DNA of 64,000 nt from Bacteroides sp. GTDB taxonomy: Bacteria; Bacteroidota; Bacteroidia; Bacteroidales; Bacteroidaceae. Below the pieces are notes generated by a model. That model was not told where the DNA came from, searched no databases, and was given only the letters and a program-made list of their open reading frames with translations. Positions 19,135-28,449 of this stretch are shown in pieces. The stretch's first letter is position 1; every line of letters begins with the position of its first letter. The stretch covers positions 1 through 64,000 of the forward strand of contig JAJQFD010000048.1 of NCBI GenBank assembly GCA_021201335.1, read 5' to 3'. The position numbers were made by a program, and so were the translations under genes.

Positions 19135-19638
19135 TTATTCAGCTTTTGGTTCGTCAGCGGCAGCTTCCACTGCTGGTGCTTCTGTAACCGGAGTTTCCAC
19201 AGCTTCTTCTTTGGCAGCAGCTTTTCTTGAACGACGAGTACGTGTTGTCTTTTTAGCTGTTTTTTCTTTCGCCATGTTTTCGTTATAGTCAACCAATTCG
19301 ATAAAGCACATTTCAGCGTTGTCTCCCAAACGATGACCGGTTTTGATAATACGAGTATATCCACCCGGACGATCAGCTATTTTCACAGAGATTTCCTTGA
19401 ATAACTCAGTAACTGCATATTTGTCCTGCAAGTTACTGAACACAACGCGACGCGAATTAGTTGTGTCGTCTTTTGATTTTGTAATCAAAGGCTCCACAAA
19501 TTTCTTCAGTGCTTTCGCCTTCGCAACAGTCGTAGTGATTCTTTTGTGCTTGATCAGGGAACATGCCATGTTAGATAACATTGCATTTCTATGAGAAGCA
19601 GTACGACCTAAATGATTGAACTTCTTATTATGTCTCAT
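19135..19638 (-). CDS. rplQ: 50S ribosomal protein L17
   Basis: Large-subunit protein near the peptide exit tunnel. 167 residues: the L17 core (MRHNKKFNHLGRTASHRNAM ... HRLGDNAEMCFIELVDYN) covers ~1-120. A basic then Ala/Glu/Pro-rich tail (KKTTRTRRSRKAAAKEEAVETPVTEAPAVEAAADEPKAE) follows, a common extension in Bacteroidetes absent from E. coli L17. It is the last gene of the long ribosomal cluster, 2 bp after rpoA, with the terminator at 19082-19110 downstream. Confidence 0.98.
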   Translation of the reverse strand: MRHNKKFNHLGRTASHRNAMLSNMACSLIKHKRITTTVAKAKALKKFVEPLITKSKDDTTNSRRVVFSNLQDKYAVTELFKEISVKIADRPGGYTRIIKTGHRLGDNAEMCFIELVDYNENMAKEKTAKKTTRTRRSRKAAAKEEAVETPVTEAPAVEAAADEPKAE

Positions 19639-19640
19639 TT

Positions 19641-20633
19641 TTATTCTTTATCTGATTTATATTTTGAAATATCAGTTCCAAACGATAGATTCAGACTTTC
19701 CAGCAAATCATCAAGCTCGGTAAGCGATTTCTTTCCGAAGTTTCTGAATTTCAACAGGTCTGTTTTGTTGAACTGAACCAGGTCTCCCAATGTTTCAACA
19801 CCTGCAGCCTTCAAACAGTTGAGGGCACGTACAGAAAGATCCATGTCAACCAGTTTAGTCTTCAATAACTGACGCATGTGAAGAACCTCTTCGTCGAATT
19901 CTTCATTACCATCAACATCTGTGGTTTCTAATGTAATCTTTTCATCAGAGAACAATATAAAGTGATAAATCAGAATCTTAGCAGCTTCTTTCAGTGCTTC
20001 CTTCGGGTGTATGGAACCATCCGTAGCAATTTCAAGCAGTAGCTTTTCGTAGTCAGTCTTCTGTTCCACACGGAAGTTTTCTACAACATACTTAACATTG
20101 CGTATCGGAGTGTAAATTGAGTCAATTGGAATTACATTAACATCTGTACAATATTCACGGTTTTCCTCAGCAGGTACATAACCGCGACCTTTGTTAATTG
20201 TAATATCAATCTGCATAGTTGCTTTTGGATCTAAATGACAAATAACTAATTCAGGATTTAACACTTCAAATCCAGTCAAATACTTACCTATGTCACCTGC
20301 TTTAAATTCATTAGAATTTTCGATTGTAATACTTACTTTTTCACTCTCAAATTCTTCAACTATTTGCTTGAATCGTACTTGTTTCAGATTCAAGATAATG
20401 TTGGTCACATCCTCTCTGACTCCTGGAACACTAGAAAATTCATGCTCAACACCATCTATTTTAATAGTGGTGATCGCAAAACCTTCTAATGAAGAAAGGA
20501 GAATACGGCGCAACGCATTACCCACAGTAATACCGAATCCAGGTTCCAAAGGACGGAATTCGAACTTACCGAATTTGGAGTCCGCTTCCAACATTAATAC
20601 TTTATCAGGTTTTTGAAATGCTAATATCGCCAT
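19641..20633 (-). CDS. rpoA: RNA polymerase alpha subunit
   Basis: 330 residues. The N-terminal assembly domain (to about 230; GNALRRILLSSLEGFAITTIKIDGVEHEFSSV) nucleates the core enzyme. The C-terminal domain (about 255-315; LSVRALNCLKAAGVETLGDLVQFNKTDLLKFRNFGKKSLTELDDLL) binds UP elements and regulators. It sits between rpsD and rplQ, the ancestral alpha-operon order. Confidence 0.99.
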   Translation of the reverse strand: MAILAFQKPDKVLMLEADSKFGKFEFRPLEPGFGITVGNALRRILLSSLEGFAITTIKIDGVEHEFSSVPGVREDVTNIILNLKQVRFKQIVEEFESEKVSITIENSNEFKAGDIGKYLTGFEVLNPELVICHLDPKATMQIDITINKGRGYVPAEENREYCTDVNVIPIDSIYTPIRNVKYVVENFRVEQKTDYEKLLLEIATDGSIHPKEALKEAAKILIYHFILFSDEKITLETTDVDGNEEFDEEVLHMRQLLKTKLVDMDLSVRALNCLKAAGVETLGDLVQFNKTDLLKFRNFGKKSLTELDDLLESLNLSFGTDISKYKSDKE

Positions 20634-20646
20634 GAAATCAATTATT

Positions 20647-21252
20647 TTATTTAGAATACAACTCTACGATCAAATGTTCTTTAATGTTTTCGGGGATATC
20701 GGCTCTTTCAGGGATATGTAACATTTTACCTATCTTAGAATTTCCATCCCATTCCAACCATGCGTATTTGCTATGATTAAATCCAGCAAGCGAATTGGAA
20801 ATCACTTCCAGCGATTTGGATTTTTCACGAACACCAATCAATTGACCCGGCTTAACTGCATAAGAAGGAATATTCACTACACTACCATCAACAGTAATGT
20901 GTCTGTGACTAACTAATTGGCGGGCAGCTGCGCGAGTAGGCGCAATACCTAAACGGAATACGACATTATCGAGACGAGATTCAAGCATCTGAAGTAGGAT
21001 CTCACCGGTAATACCTTTTTTTGTAGCTGCTTTATCAAACAAATTGCGGAATTGCTTCTCCAACACACCGTAAGTGTATTTGGCCTTTTGCTTTTCACGA
21101 AGCTGAATTCCATATTCTGAAGTCTTTCTTTTTCTTGAATTACCGTGTTGTCCGGGAGGATAGTTTTTCTTTGACAGAACCTTGTCTGCTCCAAAGATCG
21201 CTTCACCGAATTTACGTGCTATTCTTGATTTTGGTCCAGTATATCTAGCCAT
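20647..21252 (-). CDS. rpsD: 30S ribosomal protein S4
   Basis: 201 residues, primary 16S rRNA binder that starts 30S assembly. MARYTGPKSRIARKFGEAIFG start, the S4 RNA-binding domain at about 92-150 (SRLDNVVFRLGIAPTRAAARQLVSHRHITVDG). A 117-bp gap separates it from upstream rpsK, longer than the gaps around it; I found no clear hairpin there, though S4 controls its own operon in E. coli. Confidence 0.99.
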   Translation of the reverse strand: MARYTGPKSRIARKFGEAIFGADKVLSKKNYPPGQHGNSRKRKTSEYGIQLREKQKAKYTYGVLEKQFRNLFDKAATKKGITGEILLQMLESRLDNVVFRLGIAPTRAAARQLVSHRHITVDGSVVNIPSYAVKPGQLIGVREKSKSLEVISNSLAGFNHSKYAWLEWDGNSKIGKMLHIPERADIPENIKEHLIVELYSK

Positions 21253-21369
21253 TTTCTTTTAAATATTTTAATTGTTTTTCATGAACTCAATTTGTTGCAG
21301 CCGCGATCACAGAGAAGAATTTAATGTAATCCAAAACAAAATCAAGTTTCACTTTAATAAAGGTAAATC

Positions 21370-21759
21370 TTAAACTCTACGTCTTTTTGGAGGACGACAG
21401 CCATTGTGTGGCAATGGAGTAACATCAACGATTTCAGTTACTTCAATTCCGGCACCATGAATTGTTCTGATAGCTGACTCACGTCCATTACCCGGACCTT
21501 TCACATAAGCTTTTACCTTTCTCAGACCAAGATCATATGCTATCTTTGCGCAATCCTGGGCAGCCATTTGTGCTGCATAAGGAGTATTCTTCTTCGAACC
21601 TCTAAATCCCATTTTTCCGGCAGACGACCAAGAAATAACCTGCCCTTCACTATTAGCCAGAGAAACAATAATATTGTTGAAAGATGAATGAACATGTAAT
21701 TGTCCGTTTGCATCTACCTTAACATTTCTCTTCTTAGCTGCGACTGTTTTTTTTGCCAT
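21370..21759 (-). CDS. rpsK: 30S ribosomal protein S11
   Basis: 129 residues, platform protein next to the E-site. Conserved core HVHSSFNNIIVSLANSEGQVISWSSAGKMGFRGSKKNTPYAAQ and the basic C-terminus PLPHNGCRPPKRRRV. It lies 11 bp after rpsM. Confidence 0.99.
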   Translation of the reverse strand: MAKKTVAAKKRNVKVDANGQLHVHSSFNNIIVSLANSEGQVISWSSAGKMGFRGSKKNTPYAAQMAAQDCAKIAYDLGLRKVKAYVKGPGNGRESAIRTIHGAGIEVTEIVDVTPLPHNGCRPPKRRRV

Positions 21760-21770
21760 ATCAACAATTA

Positions 21771-22151
21771 TTATTTAGTAGCTTTTTTCTTATTTGCAAC
21801 AGTTTTCTTCCTACCCTTACGAGTACGTGCGTTGTTCTTTGTACTTTGACCTCTTACAGGTAAACCAATACGATGACGTACGCCACGGTAGCAACCAATA
21901 TCCATTAATCGCTTAATGTTCAATTGTACTTCAGAACGAAGATCTCCTTCCACTTTGTAGCTTTCGCCAATAATCTCACGAATTTTGGCAGCCTGGTCAT
22001 CAGTCCAGTCTTTAACTTTAATGTCTCTGTCAACGCCAGCTTTATCTAAAATCTTAGCTGAACTACTGCGTCCAATACCAAATATATAGGTCAACGCTAT
22101 TTCACCTCTCTTATTTTGAGGCAAATCTACACCAACTATTCTTATAGCCAT
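21771..22151 (-). CDS. rpsM: 30S ribosomal protein S13
   Basis: 126 residues from ATG 22151 (MAIRIVGVDLPQNKRGEIALTYIFGIG), the conserved start. In-frame codons further upstream overlap the rpmJ region and are not conserved. S13 bridges the head of the 30S to the 50S (bridge B1). The C-terminus RGQSTKNNARTRKGRKKTVANKKK is the usual basic tail that reaches tRNA. Confidence 0.99.
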   Translation of the reverse strand: MAIRIVGVDLPQNKRGEIALTYIFGIGRSSSAKILDKAGVDRDIKVKDWTDDQAAKIREIIGESYKVEGDLRSEVQLNIKRLMDIGCYRGVRHRIGLPVRGQSTKNNARTRKGRKKTVANKKKATK

Positions 22152-22185
22152 ATATCTATTTATATTTTTTTTGTAACAATAACAA

Positions 22186-22302
22186 TTATCCCTGACGTTG
22201 TTTAAACTTAGGGTTCTTCTTGTTAATAACATACAAACGGCCATTACGTCTAACGATCTTACATTCTGGCGTACGTTTTTTCAATGATGCTCTTACTTTC
22301 AT
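22186..22302 (-). CDS. rpmJ: 50S ribosomal protein L36 (zinc-free type)
   Basis: 38 residues from ATG 22302 (MKVRASLKKRTPECKIVRRNGRLYVINKKN). Only one Cys is present (Cys14), so the Cys3-His zinc site of classical L36 is missing; this is the zinc-independent (C-) form. It lies between infA and rpsM as in most bacteria. An upstream in-frame ATG was rejected because it overlaps infA. Confidence 0.97.
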   Translation of the reverse strand: MKVRASLKKRTPECKIVRRNGRLYVINKKNPKFKQRQG

Positions 22303-22312
22303 ATCTGATTTT

Positions 22313-22531
22313 TTATTTATATCTAAATACAATTCTTCCTTTCGATAAATCGTAAGGAGACATTTCAACCCTTACTTTATCACCCGGTAAAATCTTGATA
22401 TAATGCATCCTCATTTTACCAGAAATATGAGCAGTGATCTCATGTCCATTTTCTAATTCTACACGAAACATTGCATTTGACAATGCTTCTACGATAACTC
22501 CATCTTGTTCTATTGCAGATTGCTTAGCCAT
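22313..22531 (-). CDS. infA: Translation initiation factor IF-1
   Basis: 72 residues, a single OB-fold (MAKQSAIEQDGVIVEALSNAMFRVELENGHEITAHISGKMRMHYIKILPGDKVRVE) that binds the 30S A-site during initiation. The start is 1 bp after the map stop, and rpmJ follows after 10 bp. Confidence 0.99.
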   Translation of the reverse strand: MAKQSAIEQDGVIVEALSNAMFRVELENGHEITAHISGKMRMHYIKILPGDKVRVEMSPYDLSKGRIVFRYK

Positions 22532-22532
22532 A

Positions 22533-23333
22533 TTAAATTGCTTTATCTCCTAAAACTTCTTCAATGAATTTAAATGATGATAATATATCTGCCTTTCCTG
22601 CATTTACAGCTACCGAATGCTCAAAATGTGCAGCATACTTATGATCTTTAGTACGTACCGTCCAACCGTCATTCTCCATGATGATGTGACGACTTCCCAG
22701 CGTAATCATCGGTTCAATTGCAATACAAAGGCCTCTTTTCAATAATGTTCCATATCCTCTTTTCCCATAATTGGGCACTTGCGGATCTTCATGCATTTCT
22801 TTACCAATGCCATGACCCACAAATTCACGCACAACTCCAAATGAGTTTGACTCACAATGTTGTTGTATAGCAAACCCGATATCTCCAAGTCTTTTTCCCT
22901 GAACGGCATTTTCAATACCCAAGTATAACGCTTCTTTAGTGGTCTTCAGCAACTTCTTAACATCTTGAGCTACTTCACCTACACAGAATGTGTAAGCGGA
23001 ATCACCGCAAAAGCCATTGATATATGTTCCACAATCTACAGAAACAATATCACCTTCTTTCAGGACAACTTTGTCACTTGGAATACCATGAACAACTTGT
23101 TCATTAACAGAAGTACACAGAGAACCTGGAAACGGATCACCGTCCTGATTTGGATAACCTTTAAAAGTTGGAATAGCACCATGGTCTCTGATAAACTCTT
23201 CAGCCACTCTATCCAACTCACCGGTGGTAATGCCTGGTTGGATCAACTTAGCTACTTCAGCCAATGTTTTTCCAACCAAGAGGTTTGCCTCCCGGAGCAG
23301 CTCTATTTCATCTTCTGTTTTAAGAAATATCAT
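22533..23333 (-). CDS. map: Methionine aminopeptidase, type I
   Basis: 266 residues. Removes the initiator Met from new proteins. The pita-bread metal ligands are visible: Asp100 and Asp111 (VSVDCGTYINGFCGDSAYTF), His174 (FVGHGIGKEMHEDP), Glu207 (AIEPMITLG) and Glu238 (HFEHSVAV), with His82 in the substrate pocket. There is no N-terminal zinc finger. It lies between secY and infA; the adk gene found here in some bacteria is absent. Confidence 0.98.
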   Translation of the reverse strand: MIFLKTEDEIELLREANLLVGKTLAEVAKLIQPGITTGELDRVAEEFIRDHGAIPTFKGYPNQDGDPFPGSLCTSVNEQVVHGIPSDKVVLKEGDIVSVDCGTYINGFCGDSAYTFCVGEVAQDVKKLLKTTKEALYLGIENAVQGKRLGDIGFAIQQHCESNSFGVVREFVGHGIGKEMHEDPQVPNYGKRGYGTLLKRGLCIAIEPMITLGSRHIIMENDGWTVRTKDHKYAAHFEHSVAVNAGKADILSSFKFIEEVLGDKAI

Positions 23334-23346
23334 TCTTCCAATAAAA

Positions 23347-24699
23347 TTAATATGCAGTCACACCAGAGCGTCCTTTAATTCTACCTGATTTCAGCAAACC
23401 ATCATAATGTCTCATCAACAAATGACTTTCAATTTGCTGGAGTGTATCAAGAACAACCCCCACAAGAATCAATAATGAAGTTCCACCAAAGAATTGGGCA
23501 AACTCAGGTTGAATACTAAATGCACCGGCAAAAGCAGGCAAAATAGCAACCAAAGCAAGGAAGAAAGAACCCGGCAAAGTAATGCGAGACATAATATCAT
23601 CAATATACTCTGCTGTATTTTTACCCGGTTTAATACCTGGGACAAAACCATTATTTCGTTTCATATCCTCTGCCATCTGAGTTGGATTTATAGTAATTGC
23701 AGTATAAAAATAGGTAAACAGAATTATCATAACTGCAAAGACTAAATTATACCAGAAACTTGTATGATCTGTAAATGCACGTACAAAGCTATTCATACTT
23801 TCTCCACCAGAGAATCCAACAAATGTAATCGGAATAAACATAATAGCTTGTGCAAAAATTATAGGCATAACACCTGCAGCATTTACTTTCAAAGGAATGT
23901 ATTGTCTTGCACCACCAAATTGTTTGTTACCAACAATTTTTTTAGCATACTGTACAGGAATTTTTCTTGTACCTTGTACCAAAAGAATTGCAGTCGCGAT
24001 AACTAACACGAGGAATACAATTTCAATTAATAACATTACTAGTCCACCGCCACCTCTCTCAATTACACGAGAAGAGAACTCTTGAGCAAATGCTTGTGGT
24101 AGACGAGCGATGATACCTACCAGGATGATGAACGAAATACCATTACCAATACCCTTATCTGTTATTCTTTCACCCAGCCACAAGATAAACATACTTCCGG
24201 CAGCAAGAATGATAGTAGAAGTGATAAGGAATAAAGTCCAGTTATCTCCAACAAATGTATTACTTAATGCAGGGCCTATTTGAAACTTAAGATTGATCAA
24301 ATATGAAGGGGCCTGAACAATCAAGATAGCAATTGTTAGGTAACGTGTATATTGGTTGATTTTTCTTCTTCCACTTTCACCTTCACGTTGCAATTTTTGA
24401 AAATAGGGAACGGCAATTGCCAGTAGTTGAATAACGATGGAGGCAGAAATATAAGGCATTATACCTAATGCAAAAATAGATGCATTAGAAAATGCACCTC
24501 CAGAAAACATATTCAACAACGCCAACAGCCCTTCACTCGTTTGTGCATGCAATTGTGATAGCATACCCGGATTAATACCCGGTAACACCACATAAGAGCC
24601 AAAACGGTAAATTGCAACAAACAATATGGTGATAAGGATCCGTTGTCTCAGATCCTCTATCTTCCATATATTCTTTAATGTTTCAAAGGTTTTTCTCAT
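23347..24699 (-). CDS. secY: Protein translocase subunit SecY
   Basis: 450 residues with about ten membrane-spanning segments, forming the Sec channel with the SecE encoded at 48997-49188. Recognisable SecY stretches include FRIYRFGSYVVLPGI-like AIYRFGSYVVLPGINP near the N-terminus, GIGNGISFIILVGI and NNGFVPGIKPGKNTAEYIDDI. It is the usual neighbour of rplO in the spc operon (4 bp gap). Confidence 0.98.
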   Translation of the reverse strand: MRKTFETLKNIWKIEDLRQRILITILFVAIYRFGSYVVLPGINPGMLSQLHAQTSEGLLALLNMFSGGAFSNASIFALGIMPYISASIVIQLLAIAVPYFQKLQREGESGRRKINQYTRYLTIAILIVQAPSYLINLKFQIGPALSNTFVGDNWTLFLITSTIILAAGSMFILWLGERITDKGIGNGISFIILVGIIARLPQAFAQEFSSRVIERGGGGLVMLLIEIVFLVLVIATAILLVQGTRKIPVQYAKKIVGNKQFGGARQYIPLKVNAAGVMPIIFAQAIMFIPITFVGFSGGESMNSFVRAFTDHTSFWYNLVFAVMIILFTYFYTAITINPTQMAEDMKRNNGFVPGIKPGKNTAEYIDDIMSRITLPGSFFLALVAILPAFAGAFSIQPEFAQFFGGTSLLILVGVVLDTLQQIESHLLMRHYDGLLKSGRIKGRSGVTAY

Positions 24700-24703
24700 T
24701 GGA

Positions 24704-25150
24704 TTAGAGTTTTACTACACTACCACCAGCTGCCTCAATAGCAGCAGCAGCAGCTTTAGAGAATGCATGAGCTTGTATCTCGACTTTAGCATTCAATGCT
24801 CCGTTGCCAAGTATCTTCACCAATTGATTGGAAGAAATAAAACCGGCAGCAATGAGTTCATTGACACCTATTTTTTCCAGTCCTTTCGCTTCAGCAAGCC
24901 TCTGCAATGTGTCTAAGTTAATAGCTTTGTATTCTATTCTATTTATGTTCTTAAAACCAAATTTTGGAACGCGACGCTGCAATGGCATCTGACCTCCTTC
25001 AAAACCAACTTTTTTAGAATAACCAGATCTTGATTTCGCACCTTTGTGTCCTCTAGTAGAAGTACCACCTAATCCGGAACCAGAACCACGGCCAATTCGC
25101 TTTCTTGTTTTAGTAGACCCACTTGCAGGTTTTAAATTACTTAAATCCAT
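24704..25150 (-). CDS. rplO: 50S ribosomal protein L15
   Basis: 148 residues. The Gly/Arg/Lys-rich N-terminal extension (RKRIGRGSGSGLGGTSTRGHKGAKSRSGYS) threads into 23S rRNA and the globular C-terminal half holds a conserved GGS-containing end. Placed between rpmD and secY as expected. Confidence 0.99.
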   Translation of the reverse strand: MDLSNLKPASGSTKTRKRIGRGSGSGLGGTSTRGHKGAKSRSGYSKKVGFEGGQMPLQRRVPKFGFKNINRIEYKAINLDTLQRLAEAKGLEKIGVNELIAAGFISSNQLVKILGNGALNAKVEIQAHAFSKAAAAAIEAAGGSVVKL

Positions 25151-25181
25151 ATTGTAATTCGTTTTTTAATCAATAAAAAAA

Positions 25182-25358
25182 TTACTCAACAATGGTTACT
25201 AGGTGTTTTACCTTTCTTACCATTCCAAGAATTGCAGGAGTTGACTCATGCTCAACCACACGATTTAATTTGCGAAGTCCCAGCGCGTCCAATGTTCTCT
25301 TCTGATCAGTAGGAGCACCAATTCTACTTTTTACTTGTTTAATCTTTATAGTTGCCAT
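25182..25358 (-). CDS. rpmD: 50S ribosomal protein L30
   Basis: 58 residues (MATIKIKQVKSRIGAPTDQKRTLDALGLRKLN ... HLVTIVE), found by reading the gap between rpsE and rplO. The single-domain L30 signature around IGAPTDQKRTLDALGLRKL is clear. It is close to both neighbours (12 bp from rpsE, 31 bp from rplO). Confidence 0.98.
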   Translation of the reverse strand: MATIKIKQVKSRIGAPTDQKRTLDALGLRKLNRVVEHESTPAILGMVRKVKHLVTIVE

Positions 25359-25370
25359 TATTGTTCCTCC

Positions 25371-25886
25371 TTAACCTTTAAATACTTTTTCAAGACTAAC
25401 ACCTCTGTTTTGAGCAACCATACGGGCATCGCGCATTTCGCCAAGAGCCACGATAGTAGCTTTTACTAAGTTGTGAGGGTTTGATGAACCTTTTGACTTA
25501 GCCAAAACATCAGTAATACCTACACTCTCCAATACAGCGCGCATTGCACCACCGGCTACAACTCCGGTACCATGAGAAGCGGGTTTGATAAACACTTCCG
25601 CACCACCGAATTTAGCTGATTGTTCATGAGGTACAGTACCTTTCAGTACAGGAACTCTGGTTAGATTTTTCTTTGCAGCTTCGACGCCTTTTGCAATTGC
25701 TGCAGTTACTTCACCAGCTTTACCAAGGCCCCATCCGATGATACCATCTTCGTTACCAACAACTACAATGGCTGAAAAACTAAAAGTTCTACCTCCCTTG
25801 GTCACTTTAGTAACACGATTTATAGCAACTAATCTGTCTTTCAGTTCTATATCGTTCGTTATCTTTACTCTATTGTTAACTGCCAT
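25371..25886 (-). CDS. rpsE: 30S ribosomal protein S5
   Basis: 171 residues, at the mRNA entry and decoding fidelity region. The dsRBD-like S5 N domain (LKDRLVAINRVTKVTKGGRTFSFSAIVVVGNEDGIIGWGLGKAGEV) and the S5 C domain (KPASHGTGVVAGGAMRAVLESVGI) are both present. Confidence 0.99.
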   Translation of the reverse strand: MAVNNRVKITNDIELKDRLVAINRVTKVTKGGRTFSFSAIVVVGNEDGIIGWGLGKAGEVTAAIAKGVEAAKKNLTRVPVLKGTVPHEQSAKFGGAEVFIKPASHGTGVVAGGAMRAVLESVGITDVLAKSKGSSNPHNLVKATIVALGEMRDARMVAQNRGVSLEKVFKG

Positions 25887-25892
25887 AATAAA

Positions 25893-26237
25893 TTAAAATT
25901 TAAGTCCACCGTTACGAGCTGCATCAGCAACTTCTTTTACTCTCCCATGATATAAATAACCGTTACGGTCGAAAACAACGGTTGACACACCAGCTTCCTG
26001 TGCTTTTTGGGCAATTAACTCACCAACTTTCGCAGCTTGTTCTTTTTTAGGTATGCTCCCTTCTAAACCAAGAGAAGAGGCAGCAGCTAAAGTTTTACCG
26101 GAAAGATCATCTATAATTTGCACGTAAATCTGTTTGTTACTTCTAAACACACTCATACGCGGACGATTGGGTGTACCTGAAATCTTATTGCGTACTCTAT
26201 ATTTAATTTTAATTCGTCTTTCTACTTTTGTTGTCAT
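25893..26237 (-). CDS. rplR: 50S ribosomal protein L18
   Basis: 114 residues, 5S rRNA-binding protein. RPRMSVFRSNKQIYVQIIDD and the C-terminal FDRNGYLYHGRVKEVADAAR are family hallmarks. It precedes rpsE with a 6-bp gap. Confidence 0.99.
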   Translation of the reverse strand: MTTKVERRIKIKYRVRNKISGTPNRPRMSVFRSNKQIYVQIIDDLSGKTLAAASSLGLEGSIPKKEQAAKVGELIAQKAQEAGVSTVVFDRNGYLYHGRVKEVADAARNGGLKF

Positions 26238-26259
26238 AATAATAAATTATTTACCTGAT

Positions 26260-26814
26260 TTACTTAGCGCCTGCTGATTTACCAGACTTCCTACGAATAA
26301 CTTCGCCAACAAATTTAATACCTTTACCTTTATATGGCTCAGGTTTACGGAAAGAACGTATTTTAGAGCAAACTTGACCAAGTAGTTGTTTGTCACAAGA
26401 TTCTAAAATAATAAGAGGATTCTTATTTCTTTCAGATTTTGTTTCAACTTTAATTTCGGGTGGCAACTGAATGAAGATCGGATGAGTATAACCCAATGAT
26501 AATTCAATAATGTTGCCATTATTAGAAGCACGATAACCTACTCCTACAAGTTCTAATGATTTTTTATATCCTTCTGATACACCGATAACCATATTGTTTA
26601 CCAATGAACGATACAAACCATGAAATGCGCGTTCCTGTTTTTCATCACTGCTACGGCCCAATGTAATTTGTCCGTCTTCAACACTGATATTAATTAAAGG
26701 ATTAATGTATTGGCTTAATTCTCCCTTAGGACCTTTTACTGTAATGGTTTCATCTTTGAAGTCAACAGTAACACCGGTGGGTATACTAATTGGTAGTTTT
26801 CCTATTCTTGACAT
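26260..26814 (-). CDS. rplF: 50S ribosomal protein L6
   Basis: 184 residues with the two repeated L6 domains. The C-terminal signature KPEPYKGKGIKFVGEVIRRKSGKSAGAK contacts the sarcin-ricin region. MSRIGKLPISIPTGVTV is the conserved start. Confidence 0.99.
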   Translation of the reverse strand: MSRIGKLPISIPTGVTVDFKDETITVKGPKGELSQYINPLINISVEDGQITLGRSSDEKQERAFHGLYRSLVNNMVIGVSEGYKKSLELVGVGYRASNNGNIIELSLGYTHPIFIQLPPEIKVETKSERNKNPLIILESCDKQLLGQVCSKIRSFRKPEPYKGKGIKFVGEVIRRKSGKSAGAK

Positions 26815-26828
26815 TACTTATCCTCCTA

Positions 26829-27224
26829 TTAATAAACATAGCACAATACTTCACCACCAACTTTCAAATCAGCAGCTTCTTTGTCTGTCATTACACCTTT
26901 GGAAGTAGATATTATAGCAATACCCAAACCATTAATTACACGCGGCATATCTTTATAACCAGTATACTTACGTAAGCCTGGCGTAGATATTCTCTGAAGT
27001 TTCTTGATTGCGTTAACCTTATTAACTGAATCATACTTCAAAGCTACTTTGATTGTTCCCTGAGGACCATCTTCTACAAACTTATAGTTAAGAATGTAGC
27101 CTTTGTCAAAAAGAATCTTAGTGATTTCTTTTTTCAAGTTAGAGGCAGGAATTTCCACAACTCTATGCTTCGCATTGATTGCATTTCTCAACCTCGTTAA
27201 ATAATCTGCTATTGGATCAGTCAT
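26829..27224 (-). CDS. rpsH: 30S ribosomal protein S8
   Basis: 131 residues, a primary 16S rRNA binder of the central domain and, in E. coli, translational repressor of the spc operon. Start MTDPIADYLTRLRNAINAKH and C-terminal STSKGVMTDKEAADLKVGGEVLCYVY are typical. Confidence 0.99.
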   Translation of the reverse strand: MTDPIADYLTRLRNAINAKHRVVEIPASNLKKEITKILFDKGYILNYKFVEDGPQGTIKVALKYDSVNKVNAIKKLQRISTPGLRKYTGYKDMPRVINGLGIAIISTSKGVMTDKEAADLKVGGEVLCYVY

Positions 27225-27276
27225 ATAAAATGAATTAAATTAATCAGGACAACCCTGACAATATTTAAACTATAAA

Positions 27277-27546
27277 TTACCAGCTTGCTTTCTTAACACC
27301 TGGAATAAGCCCGTTAGATGCCATTTCACGAAACTGAATTCTGGAAATACCAAACTGACGGATATATCCCTTAGGACGACCAGTCAATTTGCAACGATTA
27401 TGCAAACGCACAGGAGATGCATTTTTTGGCAATGCCTGTAGCGCTTCATAATTACCTTCTTTTTTCAGTTTAGCTCTTTTTTCGGCATATTTGGCTACTA
27501 ATTTAGCTCTTTTTACTTCGCGAGCTTTCATTGATTCCTTTGCCAT
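27277..27546 (-). CDS. rpsN: 30S ribosomal protein S14 (zinc-free long form)
   Basis: 89 residues; the long form (MAKESMKAREVKRAKLVAKYAEKRAKLKKEG) with the C-terminal LHNRCKLTGRPKGYIRQFGISRIQFREMA. The CxxC...CxxC zinc motif of the short form is absent (only one Cys). It is the only S14 in the window. Confidence 0.98.
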   Translation of the reverse strand: MAKESMKAREVKRAKLVAKYAEKRAKLKKEGNYEALQALPKNASPVRLHNRCKLTGRPKGYIRQFGISRIQFREMASNGLIPGVKKASW

Positions 27547-27551
27547 ATGTC

Positions 27552-28109
27552 TTAGTCTTTTTTAGCATTTTTAAAAGGTAAGCCAAATTCTTTCAGTAAA
27601 GCATATCCTTCTTCATCTGTTTGCGCAGAGGTTACAAAGGTAATATTCATTCCGAGAATTCTGGTTATACTATCGATATTAATTTCAGGGAAAATAATCT
27701 GTTCCTGAATACCCATCGTGTAATTTCCCTTACCATCAAATTTACTTTCAATACCTTTGAAGTCACGGATACGAGGCAGAGCCACACGCACCAGTTTCTC
27801 AAGGAATTCATACATTCTTTCGCGACGTAAAGTTACCATCACACCGATTGGCATCTTCTTACGTAGTTTAAAATTTGAAATATCTTTGCGCGATACAGTT
27901 GCCACAGCTTTCTGACCTGTAATTGCCGTAATCTCATTGATTGCTACTTCAATAATTTTTTTGTCAGCAGTAGCCATACCTAAACCTTGATTGATAACAA
28001 TCTTTTTAAGTACAGGCACTTGCATTGATGAAGAATATTCAAATTGAGACTTCAATGCAGGAACTATGCGGTCTGTATACTCTTTCTTAAGGCTAGCAGT
28101 TTTATTCAT
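27552..28109 (-). CDS. rplE: 50S ribosomal protein L5
   Basis: 185 residues, 5S rRNA binder that contacts P-site tRNA through a flexible loop. IVINQGLGMATADKKIIEVAINEI and the GIQEQIIFPEINID motif are diagnostic. Its first base overlaps the last base of rplX by 1 bp (TAATG type), suggesting coupling. Confidence 0.99.
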   Translation of the reverse strand: MNKTASLKKEYTDRIVPALKSQFEYSSSMQVPVLKKIVINQGLGMATADKKIIEVAINEITAITGQKAVATVSRKDISNFKLRKKMPIGVMVTLRRERMYEFLEKLVRVALPRIRDFKGIESKFDGKGNYTMGIQEQIIFPEINIDSITRILGMNITFVTSAQTDEEGYALLKEFGLPFKNAKKD

Positions 28110-28429
28110 TATTTAATCTCCTCTCCTGATTTTTTTGATATACGCACTACAGTTCCATCTGCAGATCTTTCTTTCTTCACTCGGGTAGGCTTGCCACTTT
28201 TGGGGTCAATAAGATTCAAATTCGACACATGGATGGAAGCTTCTTGCTTCACAATACCACCCTGAGGGCTCTTAGCATTCGGTTTTGTACTTTTAGATAC
28301 CATATTGATACCTTCAACAAATGCACGCCCTTCTTTAACGAGAACTTTTAATACACGACCAGTTTTACCTTTGTCTACACCAGTATTTACGTAAACTGTA
28401 TCGCCTTTTTTAATATGTAATTTATCCAT
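28109..28429 (-). CDS. rplX: 50S ribosomal protein L24
   Basis: 106 residues; starts assembly of the 50S and carries a KOW motif near the N-terminus (IKKGDTVYVNTGVDKGKTGRVLKV). Followed directly by rplE with a 1-bp overlap. Confidence 0.99.
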   Translation of the reverse strand: MDKLHIKKGDTVYVNTGVDKGKTGRVLKVLVKEGRAFVEGINMVSKSTKPNAKSPQGGIVKQEASIHVSNLNLIDPKSGKPTRVKKERSADGTVVRISKKSGEEIK

Positions 28430-28449
28430 TACTCAAATCTTTTACAAAA